Below, piece by piece: positions 1-6,398 of a stretch of 6,481 nt of DNA; within the stretch, counting starts at the first letter, position 1, and each line of letters opens with the position of its first letter. The translations under genes were made by a program, and so were the position numbers. This stretch comes from Aquificaceae bacterium (GTDB lineage: Bacteria > Aquificota > Aquificia > Aquificales > Aquificaceae): NCBI GenBank assembly GCA_027014185.1, contig JALWEK010000217.1, positions 1-6,481 on the forward strand, given 5' to 3'. Under the pieces are notes generated by a model. That model did not search any database. It was not told the DNA's origin and saw only the letters and a list, made by a program, of their open reading frames with translations.

Positions 1-2871
1 CGGCCTTATCCTGAGAATCGCCGCTCTCTTGACCGCTTCTCTTATATCCAAGCCGTCTTCAAGGAGCTGTCTTATGTAGGCCACCAGCACCACGCCGTTG
101 AGAGTGGCTATACCGAATATGGCTATAAAACCTATGGCGGAGGGCACAGAGAGGTTAAAGCCCGAGATGTAGAGGGCTATAATTCCACCTATCACCGCAA
201 AGGGAACGTTCAGCATAACCACCAGCGCGTCCCTTATTGAGTTGAAGTTCAGATAGAGCATTATGAAAATCAGGAATATGGACACGGGGACCGCTACAGA
301 GAGCCTCTTCATAGCCCTCTGCTGGTTCTCAAACTGCCCTCCGTAGGTTATGAAGTAGCCCTTGGGCATCTTGACTTCACTCTCTACCTTGCTCCTTAGC
401 TCCTCCACAAAGCTTCCTATGTCCCTTCCTTCCACGTTCAGCATGACGAGGGCAAACCTTATGTTGTTCTCCCGCCTTATCACAAAGAGTCCCGGCTCCA
501 CCTTTATCTCCGCCACATCACCGAAGGTCAGGAGTTTGCCGTCCCTCTCAAATAGGGGGATGCTCTTTAGCACGCTTGTATCTTCCCTGAACTCATCGGG
601 CAGGGTCATGACTATGGGAAATAGGAATGTATCTTGCTGTAGGACGCCCATCTCGGCTCCGCCGAGGGCGTATTTAATGACGTTGAGGACTTCCTCAACC
701 GTTATCCCGTACCTCTCCAGGGTCTCCCATTTGGGATAGACCCTCAGCTGAAGCCTTCCCGCCTGTATCTCCTTCTGGACGTCCACCGCTCCGGGGACGC
801 TCTCGGCTATCTCCTTGACCTTGTCCGCCAGCTGGTTCAGAAGCTCCGGGTCCTGACCGAATATCTTTATAGCTATATCTGCCCTCACCCCCGAGAGAAG
901 CTCGTCTATCCTCATCTTTATGGGCTGGGTGAAAGCTATAGAGGCGGGTAGCCACTCAAGACGCTCCCTGAGTATGCTGTTGAACTCCTCTCTGGTCTTG
1001 AAGCTCTCCCACTCGCTCTGGGACTTTAGGATTATCCAGGTCTCTATGTAGTTAACGTCCGCCGCCTCACCCTTTTCTGCCCTTCCTATTGTGGAGTAGG
1101 TCCTTATCACCTCAGGGAACTTAAGAGCTTCCTTCTCCATAGCCATGGCAACCCTCTTGCCCTCTTCCAGAGAGACGTTGGGATCCATGAAAGCCTTAAC
1201 GAGAACCGCACCCTCTTCCAGCTCGGGGGCGAACTCCGTCCCTATGCGTGTGAGTAGGAAGAGGCTCAGGATAAAGGAGACGAAAACACCCAAGAAGAGG
1301 GGAACCCTGACCTTGAAGGTGGCATCAAGGACTCTGTCGTAAACGCCGTGTATCTTGCTCATTAGCTTGCTGTAGGTCTCTTTGCCGGGGCTGAGGAAGT
1401 AGTAGCTGAGAACCGGTATGAAGGTGAAGGCTATGAGGAGTGAGCCCAGCAGCGCTATTATCAGCGTCAGGGCGAGGGGTTTGAAGTATTTGCCCTCTAT
1501 GGACTCAAAGACGAATATGGGAGAGAAGACTATCACGATTATGAGAACCGCAAAGAGAACGGGCCTCCAGACCTCCTTGACCGAGTCCAGAACCACAGAG
1601 AACTTGAGCCCGTCCTTCTTCTCTGTCAGGTGCCTGTAGATGTTCTCCACTATAACCACCGAGGAGTCCACGAACATTCCTATACCTATGGCGAGACCTC
1701 CCAGGGTCATGAGGTTCCCGCTCATGCCCGTTTCCTTCATCACGATGAAGGCTATAAGGAGTGTGATGGGCAGAGAAGATATAACTATCAATGACGCCCT
1801 GAAGTTGCCCATCAAAAAGGCGGTCACGAAGGCGACCAGGATCATACCGCTGAAGAGCGCCTTCTGTATGGTGGAGACCGCCTTCTCTGTCAGATACGCT
1901 TGGTCGTAGAGGTGTTCTATCTTCACACCGTCGGGGAGTATCTTCTGTATCTCCTCGAGCTTCGCCTTTACCTTGTCCACAACCTCCTTGGTGTTCTCAT
2001 ATATCCTCTTTACCACTATGTTTCCTTGAACCTCTCTTCCGTTCATAGTGAAGGCCCCTCTTCTGTTAGGCACCTCACCCTTTACCACCTTTGCCACGTC
2101 TCTGAGATATACGCTGACACCCTTCTCCTCGTCCACCTTTATGGGGATTCTCAGCAGGTCTTCCTCAGAATAGACCCTTCCCAGACCTCTTACCACCAGG
2201 TCCCCTTCGGCAGACTGGAAGAAGCCTCCCCCAACCAGGAGGTTGTTCCTCTCGAGGGCCTCCAAAAGCTCCTCAAGGGTTATCCCGTAGGCGAGGAACT
2301 TGTCAGGGTCGGGGACTATCACGTAGGCGAGCTCGGGACCGAACTGAACTATCTCCTCCACACCCCCCACGCTCATTATCAGGGGGCGGGCGACCCACTG
2401 CTGGAAGATAGACTTTAGCTCCTCGTTGGTGTATCTGCCCTTTTCATCGTAGAGAACGTAGAGGAGAGCGTTTCCGAGACCAGTGGCGTTAGGGCCCATG
2501 ACGGGGTTAAAGCCCTCTGGGACCCTTTCTCTCGCATCGGGAAGCTTCTCCATAACGAGCCTTCTGGCGAAGTATATGTCTGTGCCGTCTTTGAAATAGA
2601 CGGATACGTAAGAAAGAGCGGGCAGTGAGACGCTACGCACGAGTATAACGTCCTTGAGCCCGTTCATCACAGACTCAACGGGTATAGTTATGAGGGTCTC
2701 CACCTCCTCGGCGGAGAGTCCGGGAGCCTCAGTGTATATGTTCACCTGAACGGGTGTGGGATCGGGAAAGGCGTCTATGGGCAGCTTTTTAAAGCTCCAG
2801 ACACCGTAGAGGACGGTGCCCACGAGCGCTATCAGGACAAGTATCCTAAATCTAAGGATAGCTCTGAACAT
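1..2871 (-). CDS. Heavy-metal efflux RND pump, CzcA/CusA family (3' end cut by window edge)
   Basis: Inner-membrane proton-driven RND antiporter that would export metal cations through the adaptor and outer-membrane channel encoded just upstream. The frame is open from the ATG at 2871 to base 1 (957 residues). CusA/CzcA proteins are about 1040 residues, so only the end (TM11-12 region) is missing. Family marks seen: LPIDAFPDPTPVQV at 30-43, the VGGVEEIVQFGPE segment near 167-180, TM4 GIGMFVDSSVVIVEN at 396-410 with Asp402 and Glu409, GTEFAPELEEG at 543-553, RIDELLSGVR at 654-663, and YGGQFENQQRA at 843-853. Predicted membrane spans: about 10-27, 337-353, 359-377, 388-410, 437-456, 464-490, 520-540, 857-876, 880-902 and 907-932, with two large periplasmic loops between. 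GGAGGT lies 5 nt before the ATG and 13 bp separate it from the adaptor gene. Residues matching the CusA Met triad are Lys559, Tyr607 and Glu657, so a Cu/Ag pump is unlikely; the exact metal is inferred, not shown. Confidence 0.95.
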   Translation of the reverse strand, partial: MFRAILRFRILVLIALVGTVLYGVWSFKKLPIDAFPDPTPVQVNIYTEAPGLSAEEVETLITIPVESVMNGLKDVILVRSVSLPALSYVSVYFKDGTDIYFARRLVMEKLPDARERVPEGFNPVMGPNATGLGNALLYVLYDEKGRYTNEELKSIFQQWVARPLIMSVGGVEEIVQFGPELAYVIVPDPDKFLAYGITLEELLEALERNNLLVGGGFFQSAEGDLVVRGLGRVYSEEDLLRIPIKVDEEKGVSVYLRDVAKVVKGEVPNRRGAFTMNGREVQGNIVVKRIYENTKEVVDKVKAKLEEIQKILPDGVKIEHLYDQAYLTEKAVSTIQKALFSGMILVAFVTAFLMGNFRASLIVISSLPITLLIAFIVMKETGMSGNLMTLGGLAIGIGMFVDSSVVIVENIYRHLTEKKDGLKFSVVLDSVKEVWRPVLFAVLIIVIVFSPIFVFESIEGKYFKPLALTLIIALLGSLLIAFTFIPVLSYYFLSPGKETYSKLMSKIHGVYDRVLDATFKVRVPLFLGVFVSFILSLFLLTRIGTEFAPELEEGAVLVKAFMDPNVSLEEGKRVAMAMEKEALKFPEVIRTYSTIGRAEKGEAADVNYIETWIILKSQSEWESFKTREEFNSILRERLEWLPASIAFTQPIKMRIDELLSGVRADIAIKIFGQDPELLNQLADKVKEIAESVPGAVDVQKEIQAGRLQLRVYPKWETLERYGITVEEVLNVIKYALGGAEMGVLQQDTFLFPIVMTLPDEFREDTSVLKSIPLFERDGKLLTFGDVAEIKVEPGLFVIRRENNIRFALVMLNVEGRDIGSFVEELRSKVESEVKMPKGYFITYGGQFENQQRAMKRLSVAVPVSIFLIFIMLYLNFNSIRDALVVMLNVPFAVIGGIIALYISGFNLSVPSAIGFIAIFGIATLNGVVLVAYIRQLLEDGLDIREAVKRAAILRIRP

Positions 2872-2876
2872 CTCTT

Positions 2877-2882
2877 ACCTCC
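2877..2882 (-). promoter_or_regulatory. Ribosome binding site of the RND pump gene
   Basis: GGAGGT in the 13-bp gap after the adaptor stop codon, 5 nt from the ATG at 2871. It fixes the pump start and shows that adaptor and pump are read from one message without room for a promoter or terminator between them. Confidence 0.75.
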
Positions 2883-2884
2883 GT

Positions 2885-3988
2885 TTAGTGAGCGTGTCCT
2901 CCCTCTTCGACTCCAACGAGTTTGGTCTTTAAGAAGACCGTTCCGCTCACCGCTACCTTCTCGCCTTCCTTGAGGCCTTCAAGAACCACGTAGTACCCGT
3001 CCAGCTCTTTAATGGCCTTTATCTCCCTAGGTTCGAAACCATCTTCTGTTCTTACGAAGACTACCTTCTCACCCTCTATCTCCTGGACCGCACTCTTGGG
3101 TACGAGTATGGCCGGCCTCCCACCGGTCCTCACGATGAGATTCACGAACATACCGGGTTTTAGGAGATGTTTTCTGTTCTTGACCACGCATCTTACCTTC
3201 ACGCGCCTCGTTTTCCTGTCAACTTCGTGGCCTATGTAGTCTATAAAGCAGGGGAGATTACCCTCCGAGCTCTTCACCTCGGCCTTCGTCCCTTCCCTGA
3301 GATCCATCGCAGATCTCTCGTCCGCCCAGCCATAGACCCACAGGACCTCGTGGGAGTGCACCTTGAAAAGCAGGCTGTCGAGTCCGACGCTGTCTCCCAG
3401 GGCAACCTCTTGGGAAACCACGTAACCATCACCGGGGGACCTGATAAGCAGGTTGTAGCCCTTCACCTCTCCGTAGCTGTTAAGTTTCCCAAGGAGGGCT
3501 TCGTATTCACCCTTAGCCCTCTCGTACTCCACCATGGAGTTGTAGAAGCGTGTGTAAGGTATTACCTTCTGGGAGTAAAGCTCTCTGTCCCTCTCAAAGA
3601 CCTTCCTGGCACTCTCCATGTTCACCTTGGCCATATGGACGTCCCCTATAAGGTTGGCGAGCTCCGGAGAGTATATCTCTGCGAGTGGGGAGCCCTTCTT
3701 AACTCGGTCTCCCTCCTTTACATAGAGCTTTCTCACTATACCTTCCACCGGGCTGAAGATGGAGTAGTTGAGAAGGGGGTTCTCCTCCACCTCGGCGGGC
3801 ATCTTGATGATCTTTCCCGAGGGTTCCTTTTTCAGTGTGTAGAGCTTTATCCCGAGCTCCTCTATATGGGCTTGTGTCATGTGGATCTCTTCCTTACCGT
3901 GTCCGTGATCCCCTTTCTCCTCGTGTTTATGTTCCTCTCCCGCATATACCGAGCCTGCCAAGGCAAGCAATAGAATGAACTTTCTCAT
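2885..3988 (-). CDS. Periplasmic adaptor (membrane fusion protein) of HME-RND efflux, CzcB/CusB-like
   Basis: Links the RND pump to the outer-membrane channel and may hand metal to the pump. With the ATG at 3988 it has 367 residues. A signal peptide covers 1-16 (cleavage after VYA), followed by a His-rich mature N-terminus (His20, 22, 28, 30, 36, 41). The first lipoyl half-motif is near 78-110 (FSPVEGIVRKLYVKEGDRV), an alpha-helical hairpin at about 112-172, the second lipoyl half at 181-201, a beta-barrel at about 213-290 (KPGMFVNL at 277-284), and a membrane-proximal domain to the end, which closes with GGHAH. The in-frame TTG at 3997 is less likely as start: it abuts the AGGAGG (3998-4003). 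The ATG at 3988 sits 9 nt from that site, forms an ATGA overlap with the outer-membrane factor stop codon and begins a compact signal peptide. His-rich ends resemble CzcB-type adaptors for divalent metals; the metal is inferred. Confidence 0.93.
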   Translation of the reverse strand: MRKFILLLALAGSVYAGEEHKHEEKGDHGHGKEEIHMTQAHIEELGIKLYTLKKEPSGKIIKMPAEVEENPLLNYSIFSPVEGIVRKLYVKEGDRVKKGSPLAEIYSPELANLIGDVHMAKVNMESARKVFERDRELYSQKVIPYTRFYNSMVEYERAKGEYEALLGKLNSYGEVKGYNLLIRSPGDGYVVSQEVALGDSVGLDSLLFKVHSHEVLWVYGWADERSAMDLREGTKAEVKSSEGNLPCFIDYIGHEVDRKTRRVKVRCVVKNRKHLLKPGMFVNLIVRTGGRPAILVPKSAVQEIEGEKVVFVRTEDGFEPREIKAIKELDGYYVVLEGLKEGEKVAVSGTVFLKTKLVGVEEGGHAH

Positions 3989-5160
3989 CTCTTCCAACCT
4001 CCTATCTCTATGAACTCCGAATAGGTCTCGTGTATGCCGAGGATTAACTCCGCTCTGTTTATCAGAAGCTCGTAGTACCTTCTCCTTACGTCGGAAAGCT
4101 CCAGAAGGGTTATCACCCTGTTCGTGTAGCTCCTCAGGGCAAGGGCAAGCTCCTCCTGTGCTCTGGGGATAACCTCCTCTTCCAGCTTCCTTAGCTCCTC
4201 CTCCAGAGTCTCTATCCTTATCCTCACGGACTCGAGCCTTCTCTTTACCCTTAAGAGTTCCGCTTCGAGCCTCCTCTTTAACGCCCTCCTTAGGGCTACG
4301 TTCTGCAGGATCTCTCCCTGCCTCCTGTAGAAGAGGGGAAGATCGAGGGTTACAGCTCCCCTCACGCCGTAGTAATCTCCGTCCGCATCCTCCACCACGA
4401 ACCCGGCGCTGAGCTGCGGTTTGGCGAGAGCCTTCTCGAGCTCTATCTGTCTCTCCACCCTCTCTATCCCCTTCTTTATCGATACCACCGTTGGAAGGCT
4501 CTCCAGATCAACCTCCCTTAGGGAGGGGTAAGCCCTCAGATCGCCCTCCACTTCATCCACCTCTGCACCTATAAGACGGGAGAGTTCCTTCAGGCTAGCC
4601 CTGTATTCGGATAAGGCTACCTTGTACTGAACCCGTGCCAGGTCCATCTCCCTTTTTGCCCTCAGGAGTTCGAGCTGTGTCACCTCGCCGAGCTCGTAAG
4701 CCTTCCTAACGAACCTCTCGACCTCTTTCGCCGTCTCGTAGTTCTCCTCCCATATCCTCGCTATCTCCTTCAGGTAAAGGGAGTTGTAGAAACTTCTGTA
4801 AACATCACCCAGGATCGCCCTCTTCTGTGATTCGACCGCGTTCTCGAAGGCCTCCTTCTCCTTCAGGACCACGTTCCTGCTCTTTTCCCTAACGTTCCAT
4901 AGGGGAACGGGCTGATTGAACTCTATAAGGTACAGACCCCTACCCTTAGGCTTCCCGTCCTCGTCGGTGGTTAAAAAACCGCTCTCGAACCTCACCTCTG
5001 GATTGGGGAAGGCGAGAGCCGATCTCTCCATACCTTCAAAGACCTTGATCTCCTCCTCGAGTGCCTTTATCTGAGGGCTCTTCTCGAGGGCCGTCCTCAT
5101 CGCCTCATCGATACCTATTCCAAAGCTCAAACTGGCAAACAGCAGGAGTAAAATGAGCAT
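3985..5160 (-). CDS. Outer-membrane efflux channel, TolC/CzcC family
   Basis: Outer-membrane factor forming the exit duct of the tripartite efflux system. It has 391 residues, a usual length for CzcC-type proteins. A signal peptide covers about 1-15 (hydrophobic LILLLLFASLSFG). There is no lipobox Cys, so it should not be a lipoprotein, unlike CusC. The two-fold OEP repeat is visible. The first half has FPNPEVRFESGF (51-62) and FNQPVPLW (81-88); the second half has the CzcC-like DLPLFYRRQGEI (273-284). Long amphipathic helices with heptad-like Leu/Glu/Arg run at about 95-200 and 285-380, including LLELSDVRRRYYELL (352-366). A strong GGAGGAGGT lies 6 nt before the ATG. Its stop overlaps the adaptor ATG by 4 bp, so the two are probably translationally coupled. 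Family is secure; pairing with this pump rests on gene order. Confidence 0.93.
   Translation of the reverse strand: MLILLLLFASLSFGIGIDEAMRTALEKSPQIKALEEEIKVFEGMERSALAFPNPEVRFESGFLTTDEDGKPKGRGLYLIEFNQPVPLWNVREKSRNVVLKEKEAFENAVESQKRAILGDVYRSFYNSLYLKEIARIWEENYETAKEVERFVRKAYELGEVTQLELLRAKREMDLARVQYKVALSEYRASLKELSRLIGAEVDEVEGDLRAYPSLREVDLESLPTVVSIKKGIERVERQIELEKALAKPQLSAGFVVEDADGDYYGVRGAVTLDLPLFYRRQGEILQNVALRRALKRRLEAELLRVKRRLESVRIRIETLEEELRKLEEEVIPRAQEELALALRSYTNRVITLLELSDVRRRYYELLINRAELILGIHETYSEFIEIGGWKR
3998..4003 (-). promoter_or_regulatory. Ribosome binding site that decides the adaptor start
   Basis: AGGAGG inside the 3' end of the outer-membrane factor gene. It is 9 nt from the ATG at 3988 and 0 nt from the alternative in-frame TTG at 3997. 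Normal spacing therefore favours the ATG, shortening the protein by three residues compared with the longest frame. Confidence 0.75.
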
Positions 5161-5166
5161 ACCTTT

Positions 5167-5193
5167 ACCTCCTCCGGGTTTGGTTTCCGGGGA
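5167..5193 (-). promoter_or_regulatory. Strong ribosome binding site of the outer-membrane factor gene within a possible hairpin
   Basis: GGAGGAGGT (5175-5167) is the strongest Shine-Dalgarno sequence in the window, 6 nt from the ATG at 5160. In the transcript, TCC-CCGG (5193-5187) can pair with CCGG-A-GGA (5177-5170) across a 9-nt loop, leaving one bulged A. This would cover part of the binding site. The stem is only 7 bp, so regulation is speculative; there is no U-run, so it is not a terminator. Confidence 0.35.
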
Positions 5194-5203
5194 AAGTGCT
5201 CAA

Positions 5204-5539
5204 TCAGGTGGTTAGACGGACAGTCCTGAGTAGTTTTGTAGGATGGTACGAAAATACTTCTTTCGTTTTTAACGTTCCTTCTTTGGAGAAGGTGTACTTA
5301 AAGGACTCCCTCCTCTGAGTGTCGGCCTTCAGCAGTACCTTGATCTTACCTGTCTCCGAGGGAAGGAAGTTGTCTATCGATAGATGTATCTCGTTTCCGT
5401 CGTCCAGAAGCTCCAGGGTTTCCACGTGGGCCGTTTTGGTGTCCAGATGGACACAGACGACCTTGGTAAGTGAAACACCGCCCAGGAGTGAGAACAGGAT
5501 AAGCGTGATAAGGAGCGTTCTCAGGTGCCAGGCCATCAT
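5204..5539 (-). CDS. Small exported protein of unknown function
   Basis: I do not recognise this 111-residue protein. Residues 1-7 are weakly charged (MMAWHLR), 8-23 are strongly hydrophobic (TLLITLILFSLLGGVS), and a signal-peptidase site after Ser23 is possible; otherwise it would be a single N-terminal membrane anchor. The remaining roughly 85 residues alternate polar and hydrophobic positions (HLDTKTAHVETLELL, EIHLSIDNF, KIKVLLKA, SFKYTFSKEG, KLLRTVRLTT), which suggests a small beta-sandwich. There is one Cys (29) and four His after the signal region, with no obvious metal motif. The start ATG overlaps the stop of the ParB-domain gene (ATGA) and no Shine-Dalgarno sequence precedes it, so translation probably depends on coupling. 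A second ATG follows directly at 5536. The gene lies 43 bp ahead of the outer-membrane factor, so a periplasmic accessory role in efflux is possible but purely contextual. Confidence 0.75.
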   Translation of the reverse strand: MMAWHLRTLLITLILFSLLGGVSLTKVVCVHLDTKTAHVETLELLDDGNEIHLSIDNFLPSETGKIKVLLKADTQRRESFKYTFSKEGTLKTKEVFSYHPTKLLRTVRLTT

Positions 5540-6327
5540 TCGGAAATTATACCGTAATCGTTCCCCAGATTAACCTTGGGTATCTCCTCCATTATCCTCC
5601 TGAAGGCTGTGTAAAAGTCGTCCTCTACACTCCTGACCCTCTTTCCGTAAACGTTCTGGAAGGCCCTGACCACGATAGCCTCCTTCTGAAGGGTGTTCTG
5701 GAGCTGGAGCTCTTCGTACCTCCTGTTCAGGACATCTTTTGCCTCCAGGAGGAGCTCAGCTCTCCTCTCCCTCTCCCTCTGGGCTTCGGATAAAGGGAGC
5801 TCTAAAAAGTTGTCCATCTTCTTGAGGACCTTTTCGAAGGCGTAGCCCGGGAACCTCCTGTCTTGAAACCTGTCTATCACAAAACCTACCGTTATGTAGT
5901 AGGGCTCCTCAACCATGAGCTCCAGCTCCGTCTCCTCCATATCCGGATTTTTCTTCAGATGCTCGGAAAATATCTCGTACGCCTGATGGGACTTGTCCTT
6001 GAGGTTGGGTGCCTTCTCAACGTTCAGGCTGATTATGTAGTTCTTGAGTTCGGGAGGCAGGATTATGCCGAGGACCTCCCCTAGCCCGAGGAGCTTGGCC
6101 GCCTCTACCCTGTGCTGCCCGTTTATCACCTCGTAACCGTCCTCCGACTCTATCAAAAGCACGGGCTCCACGAAACCGACCTTATCTATCGAGGCCATGA
6201 GCCTTCTGACGAGGCTCTCTGAGAGCTCTCTCTGAATAGCAGGGACCTTTATGCTTACCAGTGGCACCGTTCCGAACTTGATCTCGTAGCCCTTGAGGGG
6301 TTCCCTCAGCGTGTAGAACTCTCCCAT
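5536..6327 (-). CDS. ParB/sulfiredoxin-fold N-terminal domain protein
   Basis: A 263-residue cytoplasmic protein. Its N-terminal part matches the ParB N-terminal (CTPase/Srx-like) fold: VPAIQRELSESLVRRLMASI (28-47) gives the first conserved strand-helix, GFVEPVLLIESEDGYEVING (51-70) the middle, and GQHRVEAAK (70-78) the GxxRxxA nucleotide-binding box, where chromosomal ParB usually has GERR. LNVEKAPNLKDKS (101-113) resembles a segment I recall from other ParB-like proteins. No convincing DNA-binding helix-turn-helix follows. Instead the rest is helical, with a likely coiled coil at about 179-216 rich in Arg/Glu/Leu. There is no neighbouring parA, so classical chromosome partition is unlikely. 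It could be a DNA-binding regulator, a nucleotide-dependent clamp or an unrelated enzyme; the sequence does not decide. It heads the minus-strand gene block. The start ATG has only an adjacent AGGG and no normally spaced Shine-Dalgarno. Confidence 0.85.
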   Translation of the reverse strand: MGEFYTLREPLKGYEIKFGTVPLVSIKVPAIQRELSESLVRRLMASIDKVGFVEPVLLIESEDGYEVINGQHRVEAAKLLGLGEVLGIILPPELKNYIISLNVEKAPNLKDKSHQAYEIFSEHLKKNPDMEETELELMVEEPYYITVGFVIDRFQDRRFPGYAFEKVLKKMDNFLELPLSEAQRERERRAELLLEAKDVLNRRYEELQLQNTLQKEAIVVRAFQNVYGKRVRSVEDDFYTAFRRIMEEIPKVNLGNDYGIISE

Positions 6328-6339
6328 CCCTGAAGAATA

Positions 6340-6345
6340 ATTATA
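6340..6345 (-). promoter_or_regulatory. Candidate -10 box for the minus-strand gene block
   Basis: A perfect TATAAT on the minus strand, 12 bp before the ATG of the ParB-domain gene and inside the only intergenic region upstream of it. No good -35 hexamer lies 16-18 bp upstream (the 17-bp position reads CCAAGA), so if it is a promoter it may need an activator. A start about 7 nt downstream would leave only about 5-6 nt of leader. It is AT-rich within a GC-balanced window, which supports a regulatory role but does not prove it. Confidence 0.45.
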
Positions 6346-6346
6346 T

Positions 6347-6362
6347 TGTGAACTCGATCACC
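6347..6362. promoter_or_regulatory. CRP/FNR-family-like operator in the divergent intergenic region
   Basis: On the plus strand this reads TGTGA-ACTCGA-TCACC, matching the CRP consensus half-sites TGTGA-N6-TCACA at nine of ten positions. It lies immediately upstream of the TATAAT facing the minus-strand genes and about 37 bp before the ATG of the Fe-S gene. Overlap with the -35/-10 spacer would suit repression of the leftward block; from the rightward side it would suit activation. Which regulator binds, if any, cannot be seen here. Confidence 0.35.
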
Positions 6363-6398
6363 TCTTGGGGAGCCCCGTAGTTTAGATTATTAAGTCCT

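Larger units (their letters stand above)
6328..6398. other. Divergent intergenic region, 71 bp
   Basis: The only spacer longer than 50 bp in the window. It separates the leftward ParB/efflux block from the rightward Fe-S gene and must hold promoters for both unless the genes are read from further away. Besides the TATAAT and the palindrome it contains an AT-rich stretch at 6381-6393 (TTTAGATTATTAA), a possible weak -10 for the Fe-S gene. TTGGGG at 6365 with a 17-bp spacer to TATTAA at 6388 is the best -35/-10 pairing, but it would start transcription at about the ATG itself. Confidence 0.6.

Noticed and set aside
1900..2418. A 172-codon plus-strand open frame
   Set aside because: Antisense to a conserved part of the RND pump (residues about 152-324), no recognisable motif, no plausible upstream signals.
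1..2871. Possible frameshift in the pump gene
   Set aside because: The frame was read through from 2871 to 1 without a stop, and family motifs stay in the same frame from LPIDAFPD to YGGQFENQQRA and the TM10 region.
3167..3973. A 268-codon plus-strand open frame
   Set aside because: It lies entirely antisense to the adaptor gene, which has clear family motifs; the translation is rich in His/Leu/Val with no recognisable domain. It is a by-product of the coding composition.
5161..5203. Factor-independent terminator after the small ORF
   Set aside because: The short GC stem is followed by the AGGAGGT ribosome binding site and not by a U-run.
5546..5551. A second perfect TATAAT on the minus strand, just before the small exported-protein gene
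   Set aside because: It lies inside the 3' end of the ParB-domain coding sequence (GTA-TAA-T within Gly-Ile-Ile codons), only 6 nt before the ATG, with no acceptable -35; transcription would start at or after the start codon.
5761..5780. CTCTCC hexamer repetition
   Set aside because: It encodes the Arg/Glu-rich run of the predicted coiled coil in the ParB-domain protein and is explained by the protein sequence and purine-rich codon choice.
6367..6376. GGGGAGCCCC inverted repeat in the intergenic region
   Set aside because: Only four G:C pairs with a 2-nt centre and no extension beyond one wobble pair; too small for a terminator or a convincing operator.
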